NCBI GenBank assembly: GCA_963839815.1
Contig: CAWIWF010000005.1
Location: forward strand, 39,634 to 103,633
Direction: 5' to 3'
Source: JACVRM01 sp963839815
GTDB lineage: Bacteria > Actinomycetota > Thermoleophilia > Gaiellales > Gaiellaceae
DNA length: 64,000 nucleotides
A model generated the notes under the pieces. The model ran no database searches, was not told where the DNA came from, and was given only the letters and a program-made list of their open reading frames with translations. The position numbers were made by a program, and so were the translations under genes. This document shows positions 8,905 through 17,459 of this stretch, one piece after another; positions within the stretch are counted from its first letter, which is position 1, and every line of letters begins with the position of its first letter.

Positions 8905-10848
8905 CTAGACCGCCGCCTCGCGGCGGTCGACGGCACGCGCGATCTCGTCCAGCGCCTCCGGGTTCTCGAGCGAGGAGAGGTCGCCGGGGTCGGTGCCGAG
9001 CGCCGTTGCTCGGACGGCACGGCGCATGATCTTCGCGCTTCGCGTCTTGGGGAGCGCCGCGACGAACACCACCCGATCCGGACGGAACGCCTTGCCCAGC
9101 TCGCGCGCCGCCGTGTCGGCGACCTCGGTTGCCAGCTCGCTCGTGGCCCCGTGTCCCGGGGAGAGGATGCAGAACACCCATGCCACCTCGCCCTTGACCT
9201 CGTGCGGAACGCCGATCGCGGCCGCCTCGGCGACCGCCGGGTGCTCCACCGCAGCCGACTCCAGCTCCGCCGGCCCGATCCGCTTGCCGGCGATGTTGAG
9301 CGTGTCGTCGGAACGGCCGTGCAGGAACCAGAAACCGTCCTCGTCCACCGAGGCCCAGTCGCCGTGCACCCACGTGCCTGGGAAGCGGCGCCAGTACGTG
9401 TCGAGGTAGCGCTCGGGGTCACGCCAGAAGCCGCGGGTCATGCCGGGGAAGGGCTTCCGGCAGACCAGCTCGCCGACCTCGCCGCGCAGCGAGTGGCCTT
9501 CCCCGTCGACCACGTCCATCGCCATGCCGAGCGCCGGCCCGCCGAGCGAGCACGCCTTGATCGGCACCGCCGGCGTCGGCGAGAGGAAGCAGGCGCCGAC
9601 CTCGGTGCCGCCCGAGCAGTTGATGATCGGGCAGCGCCCGCCGCCGACGCGCTCGAACAGCCAGCGGTAGGGGTCGGGGTTCCAGGGCTCGCCCGTCGTG
9701 ACGATCACGCGCAGCGAGCCGAGGTCCGCCTGGGGGTCGCCGTGCGGGATCAGCGCCCGGATCAGCGTCGGCGAGCAGCCGAGGACCGTCACCCGCTCCG
9801 ACTCGATCAGCCGCCAGAGCCGGTCGGCGGGCCGGTCCGGCGCGCCCTCCGCCATGACGAGCGTGCAGCCCACCGCGTGCCCGCCGACCACCGTCCACGG
9901 GCCCATGATCCAGCCCATGTCGGTGGAGAAGTGCAGCCGGTCGTCCGGGTGCGCGTCGGCCTGGTAGGCGACCTCGCGCGCGATCGAGACCAGGAAGCCG
10001 CCGTGGACGTGGACGATCCCCTTGGGCCGGCCGGTGGTGCCGGAGGTATAGGTGAGCAGGTACGGGTGCTCGGCGTCGAGCTCGCGGGCCGGCAGCTCCC
10101 CGGGCGCCGCAGCCACCGCGTCGTCCCAGTACTCGTCCCGGCCCGCCCGCATCTTCACCGAGCTGCCCAGCCGGCGCCAGACGAGGATGTGCTCGAGTGA
10201 CGGCGCGGCTTCGGCGGCCTCGTCGGCGATCGCCTTCATCGGCACCTCGCGGCCCCGGCGGAGCGAGCCGTCCGCGGTGATCAGCACCTTGGCCTCGGCG
10301 TCCTGCAGGCGCGCCGCCACCGCGGGCGCGGCGAAGCCGGAGAAGACCGGCACCTGGATCGCGCCCACGTGCGCGCAGGCGTGCGAAGCGATCGCGACCT
10401 CGGCCGACATGGGCAGGTAGATGGCGACCCGGTCACCTGGCTCGACACCGCGGGCGACGAGCGCCTCGGCCAGCCGTGTCACCTCCTGCGACAGCTCGCC
10501 GTAGGTGAGCTCGCGCCGGCCGCCGTCCTCGCCGAGCGAGACGACCGCGGGGGCGCCGGCACGGTCGCCCTCCGCCCAGCGGTGGACGCACGCGTGGGCG
10601 ATGTTGAGTCGCGCGCCCTCGAACCACGTCGCCCACTCGGAGCCGCGCGAGCGATCCAGCACCGCGTCCCACGGCCGGAAGAACGGCAGGCCGAGATCCT
10701 CGACGACCGCCGGCCAGAACCACTCCGGATCCTGTTGTGAGCGGGCGACGAGCGCCGGGTAGTCGTCGACGCCGTGCCGGCGCATCAGCCGCACGACGTT
10801 CGCGTGCGCGAGCACCTCGGGCGTGGGGCGCCAGACGATGTCGGCCAC
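8905..10848 (-). CDS. Acetyl-CoA synthetase-like acyl-CoA synthetase (AMP-forming)
   Basis: 647-residue ANL-family ligase, the usual length of acetyl/propionyl-CoA synthetases. The phosphate-binding loop is YTSGTTGRPKGIVHVHGG, and the C-terminal catalytic lysine lies in LPKTRSAKIMRRA. It activates a carboxylic acid through an acyl-adenylate and transfers it to CoA; acetate-like short chains are likely but not proven. First gene of a leftward operon with the SRPBCC and SDR genes, and divergent from the MFS gene 44 bp away. Confidence 0.88.
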   Translation of the reverse strand: MADIVWRPTPEVLAHANVVRLMRRHGVDDYPALVARSQQDPEWFWPAVVEDLGLPFFRPWDAVLDRSRGSEWATWFEGARLNIAHACVHRWAEGDRAGAPAVVSLGEDGGRRELTYGELSQEVTRLAEALVARGVEPGDRVAIYLPMSAEVAIASHACAHVGAIQVPVFSGFAAPAVAARLQDAEAKVLITADGSLRRGREVPMKAIADEAAEAAPSLEHILVWRRLGSSVKMRAGRDEYWDDAVAAAPGELPARELDAEHPYLLTYTSGTTGRPKGIVHVHGGFLVSIAREVAYQADAHPDDRLHFSTDMGWIMGPWTVVGGHAVGCTLVMAEGAPDRPADRLWRLIESERVTVLGCSPTLIRALIPHGDPQADLGSLRVIVTTGEPWNPDPYRWLFERVGGGRCPIINCSGGTEVGACFLSPTPAVPIKACSLGGPALGMAMDVVDGEGHSLRGEVGELVCRKPFPGMTRGFWRDPERYLDTYWRRFPGTWVHGDWASVDEDGFWFLHGRSDDTLNIAGKRIGPAELESAAVEHPAVAEAAAIGVPHEVKGEVAWVFCILSPGHGATSELATEVADTAARELGKAFRPDRVVFVAALPKTRSAKIMRRAVRATALGTDPGDLSSLENPEALDEIARAVDRREAAV

Positions 10849-10874
10849 GGGCCTAGCCTATGCAGCTACCCATA

Positions 10875-10892
10875 AGTTAGTGTTCCCTAACT
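10875..10892. promoter_or_regulatory. Palindromic operator candidate for TetR repressor
   Basis: Six-bp perfect arms agttag and ctaact flank a 6-bp centre and abut the MFS start codon at 10893. A TetR gene is the second gene of the same transcription unit, a classic arrangement for efflux autoregulation. No separate ribosome site is visible between the palindrome and the ATG, so bound repressor would cover the transcription or translation start. It is also only 26 bp from the divergent acyl-CoA synthetase start. Confidence 0.6.
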
Positions 10893-12321
10893 ATGCGCGC
10901 CTCGATCGTGAACCCGGCCACGCGGAAGTGGTGGACGCTCGCCGCCGTCGCCCTCGGCCTCTTCATGATCATGCTCGACAACACGGTCGTGAACGTCGCG
11001 CTGCCGTCGATCCAGCGCGACCTCGGCGTCGGGCCTGTCGGAGCTCGAGTGGATCGTCACGGGCTACGCCCTGACGTTCGCCGCTTTCATGCTCAGCGGC
11101 GGCAAGCTCGCCGATCACTATGGCCGGCGGCTGGTCTTCGTGATCGGCATCGGGGTCTTCACGCTCGCCTCACTGGCGTGCGGCCTCGCCGCGAGCGGCG
11201 AGGTGCTCATCGCGGCCCGGCTGCTCCAGGGCGTCGGAGCCGCGCTGATGAACCCGGCGACGCTCTCGATCGTCTCGGCCACCTTCCCGCCGCGCCAGCG
11301 CGGTACTGCGATCGGGATCTGGGCGGGCGTGTCGGCGCTCGCGCTCGCGATCGGCCCGCTGGTCGGCGGTCTGATCACCCAACACATCTCCTGGCACTGG
11401 ATCTTCTTCATCAACGTTCCGGTCGGGGCGCTCGCCATCGTCGCCAGCTTCCTGCTCATCGACGAGTCCCGTGACACCCGCACCGACCAGCGGCTCGACC
11501 TGCCCGGGCTGATCACCTCCGGGGTCGGCCTCTTCGCGCTCACCTACGGGCTGATCGAGGCGAACACCTACGGCTGGACGTCGGGGCGGATCCTCGGCGC
11601 CTTCGTCGTCGCCGTCGTGGGGCTCTCGCTCTTCCTCGTGATCGAGGGGCGCGGCCGCACCCCGATGCTCGATCTCTCGCTCTTTCGCAACGGCACGTAC
11701 GCCGGCGCCAACCTGGTCACGCTCCTGGCCGCGCTCGCCATGTTCGGCGTCTTCTTCTTCGTCTCGCTCTACATGCAGAACGTGCTCGGCTACTCCGCCG
11801 TCCAGACCGGCGCTGCCTTCCTGCCGATGACGGTGCTGATCATCCTGATCGCGCCTGTCGCAGGGCGCACGACCGATCGCATCGGGTCGCGCTGGCTGAT
11901 GACCGTGGGGCTCGTGCTGGTGGGCGTGCAGCTCCTGTACTTCTCGCGGCTCGACGAGACGGCGTCCTACTGGAACCTGCTCGTCGCCTTCCTGATCGGC
12001 GGCACGGGCATGGCGCTGACGATGACGCCGAGTGCTGCCGCGGCGATGCGTGCAGTCCCCGTCGACCGCGCCGGCGTCGGCTCGGCCGTCCTGAACTCGT
12101 CCCGCCAGGTGGGCGGCTCGCTCGGAATCGCGCTGATGGGCGCAATCGTCGCCCACGGGATCGGCGGCCGGACGACGCCGCAGGCGTTCGTGGACGGGTT
12201 CTCGGACGCGCTGCTCGTCGGGGCGTTCATCGCCTTCCTCGGCGCGGCCGTGGCGATGGTGACGGTGCGGCACCACGTGCTCGACGAGCACCCCGTGCCC
12301 GTTCCCGAGCCGGTCGCATGA
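10893..12321 (+). CDS. MFS efflux transporter, DHA2 (EmrB/QacA) type, one frameshift
   Basis: Multi-pass proton-driven drug exporter. The N-terminus has MLDNTVVNVALPSIQRDLG (DHA2 motif in helix 1), followed by ELEWIVTGYALTFAAFMLSGGKLAD and DHYGRR (motif A). The frame breaks at 11031-11033: dropping one G of a GGG run gives VGLSELEW and a 475-residue, full-length protein. The downstream TetR gene overlaps its stop by 4 bp. Exported compound unknown. Confidence 0.88.
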
Positions 12322-12917
12322 CGGTGCGCACGCGCCTGCCGGCAGGGGAGCGGCGGGCCCTCGTGCTCGATTGCGCGCTCCGGGCGTTCGCCCGCGGCAC
12401 CTACCGTGGCACCACCACCGCGGAGATCGCGCGCGCTGCCGGGGTCACGGAGCCGGTGCTGTACCGCCACTTCCCGTCAAAGCGCGCCCTCTACATCGCC
12501 TGCATGGACGAGGCCTGGGAGCACACGCAGCGGCGCTGGGAGGAGGCGATCGAGGCCGAGCCCGACCCTGCCGAGTGGCTGCCGGCCATGGGTCGCGCCA
12601 CGTACGGCACCGAGCAGCATGCTCTCGTCGCCAACGTCTGGCTGCAGGCTCTGGGTGAGGCCAGCGAGGATCGGGAGATCCGGCGCGCGTTGCGCCGTCG
12701 CGTCCGCTCGGTCCACGGCTTCGTCGCCGAGACAGTGCGCCGGGCGCAGGAGCTCGGAGCCCTCCGGCCGGAGCTCGACCCGCACGCCGAGGCCTGGCTC
12801 GCCATCGCCACGGGCCTGCTCGGCGCGCTCGGCGTGCGCATCGGCGGGCTGATCGACGACGCAGACGTCGAAGCGGTCCGGGCCGCTCGCAGCGCCTGGC
12901 TGCAGGGGAGGACGTAG
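12318..12917 (+). CDS. TetR family transcriptional regulator
   Basis: 199 residues. N-terminal DNA-binding domain at about residues 12-58 with the TetR helix-turn-helix segment TTAEIARAAGVTEPVLYRHF; the variable C-terminal part holds the ligand pocket. ATG overlaps the MFS stop (ATGA), so it is cotranscribed with the pump and probably represses it through the palindrome at 10875. Confidence 0.92.
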   Translation: MTVRTRLPAGERRALVLDCALRAFARGTYRGTTTAEIARAAGVTEPVLYRHFPSKRALYIACMDEAWEHTQRRWEEAIEAEPDPAEWLPAMGRATYGTEQHALVANVWLQALGEASEDREIRRALRRRVRSVHGFVAETVRRAQELGALRPELDPHAEAWLAIATGLLGALGVRIGGLIDDADVEAVRAARSAWLQGRT

Positions 12918-12924
12918 ACGCGCA

Positions 12925-12948
12925 CCGGGGGCCCTCTCAGGCCCCCGG
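12925..12948 (+). terminator. GC hairpin after TetR gene
   Basis: Perfect 9-bp inverted repeat (ccgggggcc / ggcccccgg) with a 6-nt loop starting 8 bp after the TetR stop. There is no T-run, but the position fits transcription termination of the MFS-TetR unit. Confidence 0.6.
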
Positions 12949-12997
12949 CTCCGTCTCGGGTGTCGGCGGCCGCTGCGAGGCGGAGCCGAGTGTGACG

Positions 12998-13120
12998 CTA
13001 GCTGGACTGCGAGATGCGGTGCATGTCGTGGCCGTCATGCATGCCGGCGGCCGCGAACGTCGGGAACACCGCGGTCACGAGCGTCACGAGGACGAACGCG
13101 AGTGCGAGGCGAATCTTCAT
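12998..13120 (-). CDS. Small secreted peptide (candidate signalling pro-peptide)
   Basis: 40-residue protein: KIR at the N-terminus, a hydrophobic core (LALAFVLVTLVTAVF), then FAAAG, which looks like a signal-peptidase site, leaving a short His/Asp-rich tail (residues ~26-40, GMHDGHDMHR then ISQSS). A near-perfect ribosome site (gaaaggaggt) lies about 7 bp before the ATG at 13120, strong evidence that this tiny frame is translated. It begins 17 bp after the stop of the XRE-TPR regulator on the same strand. Regulator plus short exported peptide resembles RRNPP quorum-sensing cassettes; alternatively it is a metal-binding secreted peptide. Confidence 0.7.
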   Translation of the reverse strand: MKIRLALAFVLVTLVTAVFPTFAAAGMHDGHDMHRISQSS

Positions 13121-13137
13121 GGGCGCACCTCCTTTCG

Positions 13138-14472
13138 CTAGAACCGGACGTCCTGGAGCACTTCTGCCGCGCGCCGGTAGAGCAGCGCAGCCGCCCGGTC
13201 CTCCCCCCTGCGACTCGCGAGGTCGCCTTGAGCGACCCACACAGACGCCCTGTGGCTCGGTGACTCCGACTGCTCTGCCACTGCGTCTGCGCGTGTGAAC
13301 CACTCCTCTGCGTCGTCGAGTCGACCCTGTTCCATGAGCGCGCGTCCCAGCACCTGCTGCGAACCCGCGATCTCAGTGGCGTAGTCGGCACGGCCGCCGA
13401 GGAACTTGAGTGCCTCGCGCGCGAGCCGCTCGGCATCGGCGTGCTCGCCGCGATCGAGATGGACGCGCGCGAGCGACCCCGCCGCCGTCGCCGCGTCCGT
13501 GTCCGTGTCGTGCTCGAGCGCCACCGAGAACGCTGCCTTGAGGTTCTCGACCGCGGCGTCGGAGTGGCCCAGCATGTGGTTGAGCCCGCCCAGGTTGTTG
13601 AGCAGGCGGCCGACGTGGATCTCGTCGTCGAGCTGCTCGTACAGGGCGCGGGCACGCTCCGCGTACGTCCGCGCGCGAACCAGCTGGCCCAGCCGCTCGG
13701 CGACGAGCGACGCCTGGAAGTACGTGTTCGCGACACTGCGGCGGTCGTCGATCCCCCGCGAGAGCTCGAGCGCACGCTCGACGTCCTCACGGGCGGCCTC
13801 CAGGTCGCGCTGGCGCCGGTAGCAGCGCGAGCGCCAGCCCAGGATCTCGGAGCGAAGGTGGTCGGCGGGCAGCTCCGAGCGCTCGGCGAGCGCGAGCGCC
13901 TCGCTCAGCAGCGCGAGCGCCGTCGAGACGCTCTGCAGCTTGTACCGGCAGACGCCCAGCCGGAAGAGCACGTCCGCACGATCCAGGTCGGAGAACCCCG
14001 GCCCCTCGACGATCGCGCGAGCCCTGCTCAGCAGGTCGAGGGCGCCGCGGACGTCACCCGCCAGATTGCGGGCCCACGCCTCGCCCGCTAGAGCGCGCGC
14101 CTCGAGCTCGACCGAGCCGGTGATCCGCACCAGCCGGCCGACCGTCTCGTACTCCTCGACGGCCTCCTCGCTGCGATGCGCGCGCGTCAGCGCCTCCGCG
14201 CGGGCGAGCGTCGCCTCCACACGCCCGCGGTCGTCGGACGAGACGCCGCTCGCGAGATACCCGGGATCGACGTTCAGACGGGAGGCGAGCCACTCGATCG
14301 TCTCCGCCGTCGGGCGAGTCTTCCCGCGCTCGATCTGGCTGACGTACTCCTTCGAGAAGCGCTGACCGGCGACCTCGCTCTGGGTCAGCCCGGCCGCGAC
14401 CCGCAACTGCCGGAGGCGATCGCCGAGGCGATGGCCGGGACGAGAGGAGCCTGTCTGGAGTGCGTGCGGCAT
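13138..14472 (-). CDS. XRE-family regulator with C-terminal TPR repeats
   Basis: 444 residues from ATG 14472 (a GTG at 14508 would add 12). Residues ~15-75 are an XRE helix-turn-helix: LRQLRVAAGLTQSEVAG then FSKEYVSQIERGK. The rest (~85-444) is a solenoid of about nine TPR-like helix pairs (for example ALAGEAWARNLAGDVRGALD and LLNNLGGLNHMLGHSDAAVE). HTH plus TPR is the architecture of peptide-sensing RRNPP regulators (PlcR, PrgX, NprR). The next gene on the strand encodes a short exported peptide. Peptide sensing is inference; other HTH-TPR proteins sense no known peptide. Confidence 0.85.
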   Translation of the reverse strand: MPHALQTGSSRPGHRLGDRLRQLRVAAGLTQSEVAGQRFSKEYVSQIERGKTRPTAETIEWLASRLNVDPGYLASGVSSDDRGRVEATLARAEALTRAHRSEEAVEEYETVGRLVRITGSVELEARALAGEAWARNLAGDVRGALDLLSRARAIVEGPGFSDLDRADVLFRLGVCRYKLQSVSTALALLSEALALAERSELPADHLRSEILGWRSRCYRRQRDLEAAREDVERALELSRGIDDRRSVANTYFQASLVAERLGQLVRARTYAERARALYEQLDDEIHVGRLLNNLGGLNHMLGHSDAAVENLKAAFSVALEHDTDTDAATAAGSLARVHLDRGEHADAERLAREALKFLGGRADYATEIAGSQQVLGRALMEQGRLDDAEEWFTRADAVAEQSESPSHRASVWVAQGDLASRRGEDRAAALLYRRAAEVLQDVRF

Positions 14473-14487
14473 GGGGAGCGTCGTAGC

Positions 14488-14506
14488 GAAGTGTGGCCGA
14501 CACTTC
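14488..14506. promoter_or_regulatory. Inverted repeat upstream of XRE-TPR gene
   Basis: Perfect 7-bp arms gaagtgt and acacttc with a 5-nt spacer, 16 bp upstream of the ATG at 14472. The position suits an operator for autoregulation by the XRE protein. If the GTG at 14508 were the real start, the repeat would lie inside the coding region. Confidence 0.4.
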
Positions 14507-14695
14507 ACCAGGAAGCAACCCGTCCGAAAAGGACACTCCCCAAAGGGGCAGGTTCAAGGGGCCTAATGAGTGAAGTAACCGCCAGGTTCGATCGCTTGAT
14601 CGAGCTACTTGACTCTTTCGGACATGCCCGTTACAGTCAGGTCACCTCGCCACCCCGATCAACCGCCAGGTCAGGAGCGAGCGTTGTGTTTGCGA

Positions 14696-14746
14696 CGGAG
14701 GGCCGAGGGCGTGGCTGGGCCGCAGAGCCAAGCCCTCGGCCCTCCG
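14696..14746. repeat. Long nested hairpin preceding the repeat array
   Basis: A perfect 15-bp inverted repeat (14696-14710 with 14732-14746) encloses a second 5-bp inverted repeat (tggct / agcca). It sits directly before the first repeat unit. It could be a transcription terminator without T-tract, an RNA structure, or the end of the repeat element. Confidence 0.7.
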
Positions 14747-14747
14747 C

Positions 14748-15590
14748 CGTGCCCTGGCCGGCGGCGGCTCCCGGCCGGCGGAGCCCGGCTCCGCCGCCGC
14801 CTCGCGCCGCTGCGGGCACGTCGCTCTCCGGGCCCGTACTCGGACGTACTGTGCCCTCCGGCGCCGCACCCGCAGCGACACGCCAGGAGCACGGCGGAGC
14901 GCTCGGTGTTGGGCAGGTGGTTGGCGTGCCCTGGGCGGGCGCCTCTGCCGCCGGCAGAGCCCGGCTCCGCCGCCGCCTCGCGCCGCTGCGGGCACGTCGC
15001 TCTCCGGGCCCGTACTGGACGTACTGTGCCCTCCGGCGCCGCACCCGCAGCGACACGCCAGGGCACGGCGGAGCGCTCGCTGGAGGAGCAGGTGGTCTGG
15101 CGTGCCCTGGCCGGCGGCGGCCCTGCCGCCGTCTCGCCGCTACGGGCACGATCCTCTCCGGGCCCGTACCCCGACGTACTGTGCCCTCCGGGCTCGCACC
15201 CTAGCGACGAGCCAGCAACGAGGTGCGCCCTGCGCCGCGGTGTTTGTCGCTGTCCCCTCCGGCCTCCTGCTCTCAGCGACACGCCAGGACACGGCGGAGC
15301 GCTCGCTGGAGCGGCAGGTGGTTGGCGTGCCCTCGGCGGCGGCTCCCGCCGGGCGGAGCCCGGCTCCGCCGCCGCCTCGCGCCGCTGCGGAGCCCGGCTC
15401 CGCCGCCGCCGCCTCGCGCCGCTGCGGGCACGTCGCTCTCCGGGTCCGTACTGGACGTACTGTGCCCTCCGGCGCCGCACCTGCAGCGACGCGCCAGGAC
15501 ACGGCGGAGCGCTCGGTTGTTGGAGCAGGTAGTTGGCGTGCCCTGGGCGGGCGCCCCTACGGGCACGATCCTCTTCAGTCCCGAGGCAGT
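14748..15590. repeat. Array of ~176-225 bp GC-rich palindromic repeats, four copies plus a partial
   Basis: Units start with cgtgccct at 14748, 14925, 15101, 15326 and 15537 (spacings 177, 176, 225, 211). Each full unit carries a ggcggagcc/ggctccgcc-type hairpin in three of the copies, the phrase cgccgctgcgggcacg, and a palindromic core bounded by gggcac and gtgccc with two gtac words inside (copy 2: 14990-15031), then cacggcggagcgctcg. Copies 1, 2 and 4 are very similar; copy 3 is degenerate. No protein is encoded. Function unknown. Confidence 0.85.
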
Positions 15591-15638
15591 GGGGTTCGAC
15601 CTCGCGCGGCCGCGCAAGCGGCGCCTAGACTCGAGCGG

Positions 15639-16562
15639 GTGAACGCATGGGCTGAGCGCCTTGGGCGGGTGCGCCGGCGCGAGCTGTCGCCGGCCGGTTT
15701 TCGCAAGCTCGCGATCGCCTCCGCGACCTCGCTCTACCTCATCGTCGTCACCGGCGCCGCCGTCCGGCTGACCGCCTCGGGGCTCGGGTGCGACAGCTGG
15801 CCGGGCTGCCAGTCAGGAAGCTTCTTCCCCGAGAACGACGTCCACGGCGCCGTCGAGTTCGGCAACCGGGCTGTCGCGATCGTCCCGATCTCCCTCTCCC
15901 TGGCGACCGCAGTCGGCGCCCGCTGGGTGTCCGGCCTGCCACGTTGGGCCGTGCTCGTCGCCGCGGGGGTCGTGACCGGCACGGTTGGCCAGGCGCCGCT
16001 CGGGCTGCTCACGATCACCTCGGGCCTGCACCCGCTGCTCGTCATGACCCACTTCCTGCTCGCGCTCGTCGTGCTGGCGGGCGCGGTCGTGCTCGCGCTG
16101 GCCCCGTGGCGCGAGCCGCGCCGCGCCACGCCGCCGCTCGTCCGTCGCCTCGGCCTCGCCCTCGCCGGCGCCGGCCTCGCGCTCGTCGTCACCGGCGCGT
16201 TTGCGACCGCCGCCGGCCCCCATCCCGGCGACAGCGCCGAGATCCGCCGGTTCGGCTCGCTCGAGACCACGGTCTGGATCCACGTCCGCGCCACCGCCCT
16301 CTTCGGCATCGCGTTCCTCGTGCTCTTCGGCTATCTGCTCTCCCGCCGCGCCGACTACCCCCGCCTGTTCCGCGTCGCCGCCGGGCTGATGGCGATCCTC
16401 GTCGCGCAGATGGTCGTCGGCGAGATCCAGTATCGAACCGAGCTGCCCTGGGGGCTCGTTCTCGTGCACGTCTCGCTCGCCGCCGCCATCTGGGCCGCGA
16501 CGGTGGCTTTCGTCACGCTCCTGTGGCGTCCGCCAGAGAGAGTGGGCGAAGGCGCGACGTAA
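15639..16562 (+). CDS. ctaA: Heme A synthase (COX15/CtaA)
   Basis: 307-residue integral membrane protein from GTG 15639. It oxidises the C8 methyl of heme O to make heme A for cytochrome c oxidase. Visible marks: VTGAAVRLTASGLGCDSWPGC with the two-cysteine loop typical of Gram-positive CtaA, conserved His in VHGAVEFGNR, LHPLLVMTHF and WIHVRATALF, and about eight hydrophobic helices. Length matches the single-domain actinobacterial form. No other oxidase assembly genes are adjacent; the PAC2 gene follows 9 bp downstream. Confidence 0.93.
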   Translation: MNAWAERLGRVRRRELSPAGFRKLAIASATSLYLIVVTGAAVRLTASGLGCDSWPGCQSGSFFPENDVHGAVEFGNRAVAIVPISLSLATAVGARWVSGLPRWAVLVAAGVVTGTVGQAPLGLLTITSGLHPLLVMTHFLLALVVLAGAVVLALAPWREPRRATPPLVRRLGLALAGAGLALVVTGAFATAAGPHPGDSAEIRRFGSLETTVWIHVRATALFGIAFLVLFGYLLSRRADYPRLFRVAAGLMAILVAQMVVGEIQYRTELPWGLVLVHVSLAAAIWAATVAFVTLLWRPPERVGEGAT

Positions 16563-16571
16563 ACTGGCGGC

Positions 16572-17456
16572 GTGCCGAGCGAGCTCAGAGTCGTCCACCG
16601 TCCGCGTCTCGAGAGCCCCGTGCTCGTGGTCGCGTTTCGCGGCTGGAACGACGGTGGCCAGGGTGCCTCGCTCGCGGGTGGCTTTCTCGCCCGCGAGTGG
16701 CAGGCGGAGCGCTTCGCCGACATCGACCCGGAAGGGTTCTACGACTTCCAGGCGACCCGCCCGCTCGTCTCGCTCGACGAGGGGCAGACGCGCAAGGTCG
16801 ACTGGCCCGAGAACGCGTTCTACTTCGCGCGCCCGCGCGAGCTAGGCCGCGACGTCATCCTCATGCTCGGCATCGAGCCCAACGTGCGCTGGCGCACCTT
16901 CTGCGAGCTGATCGTCGACTTCGCCCGCGACCTCGGCGTCGAGCTGGTGGTGACGCTGGGCGCGCTGCTCGCGGACGTGCCGCACACGCGGCCGAGCCCC
17001 GTCACCGGCAGTGCCACCGACCCCGAGCTCGTCGAGCAGATGAACCTCTCCTCGTCACGGTACGAAGGGCCGACAGGGATCGTCGGCGTGCTCCACGACG
17101 CCTGCCGCACGGCGGGCATCCCCTCGGTGAGCCTCTGGGCCGCCGTTCCGCACTACGTCCAGCTGACGCCCAGCCCGAGGGCGGCGCAGGCTCTCTGCGA
17201 GCGGCTCGCCACCCTCCTCGGCGGGCACATCGACGTCGCCGAGTTGCGCCGCGCCGGGCGCGGTTACGTCGAGCAGGTGAGCGAGGCGGTGGCCGCCGAC
17301 ACGGACACCTCCGCGTACGTCGAGGAGCTCGAGCAGCGCAGCGACACGCTCGACCCCGGCGACCTGCCGTCGGGAGATGCCCTCGCAGCGGAGCTGACCA
17401 GGTTCCTGCGTGAGCGCGAGCGCGACGACGACCCGCCCGCAGCCACCGACCAGTAG
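16572..17456 (+). CDS. PAC2 family protein
   Basis: 294 residues, GTG start. The proteasome assembly chaperone 2-like fold is recognised from VLVVAFRGWNDGGQGAS, the ILMLGIEPNVRWRTF strand-helix, LVVTLGALLADVPHTRP and GIPSVSLWAAVPHYV. Actinobacterial PAC2 proteins are common but their role is not settled. Probably cotranscribed with ctaA (9-bp gap); convergent with the helicase 3 bp away. Confidence 0.9.
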   Translation: MPSELRVVHRPRLESPVLVVAFRGWNDGGQGASLAGGFLAREWQAERFADIDPEGFYDFQATRPLVSLDEGQTRKVDWPENAFYFARPRELGRDVILMLGIEPNVRWRTFCELIVDFARDLGVELVVTLGALLADVPHTRPSPVTGSATDPELVEQMNLSSSRYEGPTGIVGVLHDACRTAGIPSVSLWAAVPHYVQLTPSPRAAQALCERLATLLGGHIDVAELRRAGRGYVEQVSEAVAADTDTSAYVEELEQRSDTLDPGDLPSGDALAAELTRFLRERERDDDPPAATDQ

Positions 17457-17459
17457 CGC

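Larger units (their letters stand above)
14509..15638. other. 1.1-kb non-coding interval
   Basis: No credible gene on either strand between the XRE-TPR start and ctaA. Frames that stay open are low-complexity Arg/Ala/Pro translations of GC-rich repeats. It contains two small hairpins near 14521-14547 (gtcc-gaaaa-ggac and cccc-aaa-gggg), a large hairpin at 14696-14746 and the palindromic repeat array from 14748. Confidence 0.75.

Noticed and set aside
8452..10200. 582-codon open frame antisense to the acyl-CoA synthetase
   Set aside because: Arg/Ala/Asp-rich translation without motifs; it mirrors a gene with clear adenylation motifs. Long antisense frames are expected at this GC content.
14609..15532. 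Overlapping long open frames inside the palindromic repeat array
   Set aside because: Low-complexity Arg/Pro/Ala sequence repeating with the DNA units and open in several frames at once; no ribosome site.
14748..15590. CRISPR array
   Set aside because: Units are ~176-225 bp, not 24-40 bp, with no uniform short spacers, and no cas genes are present.
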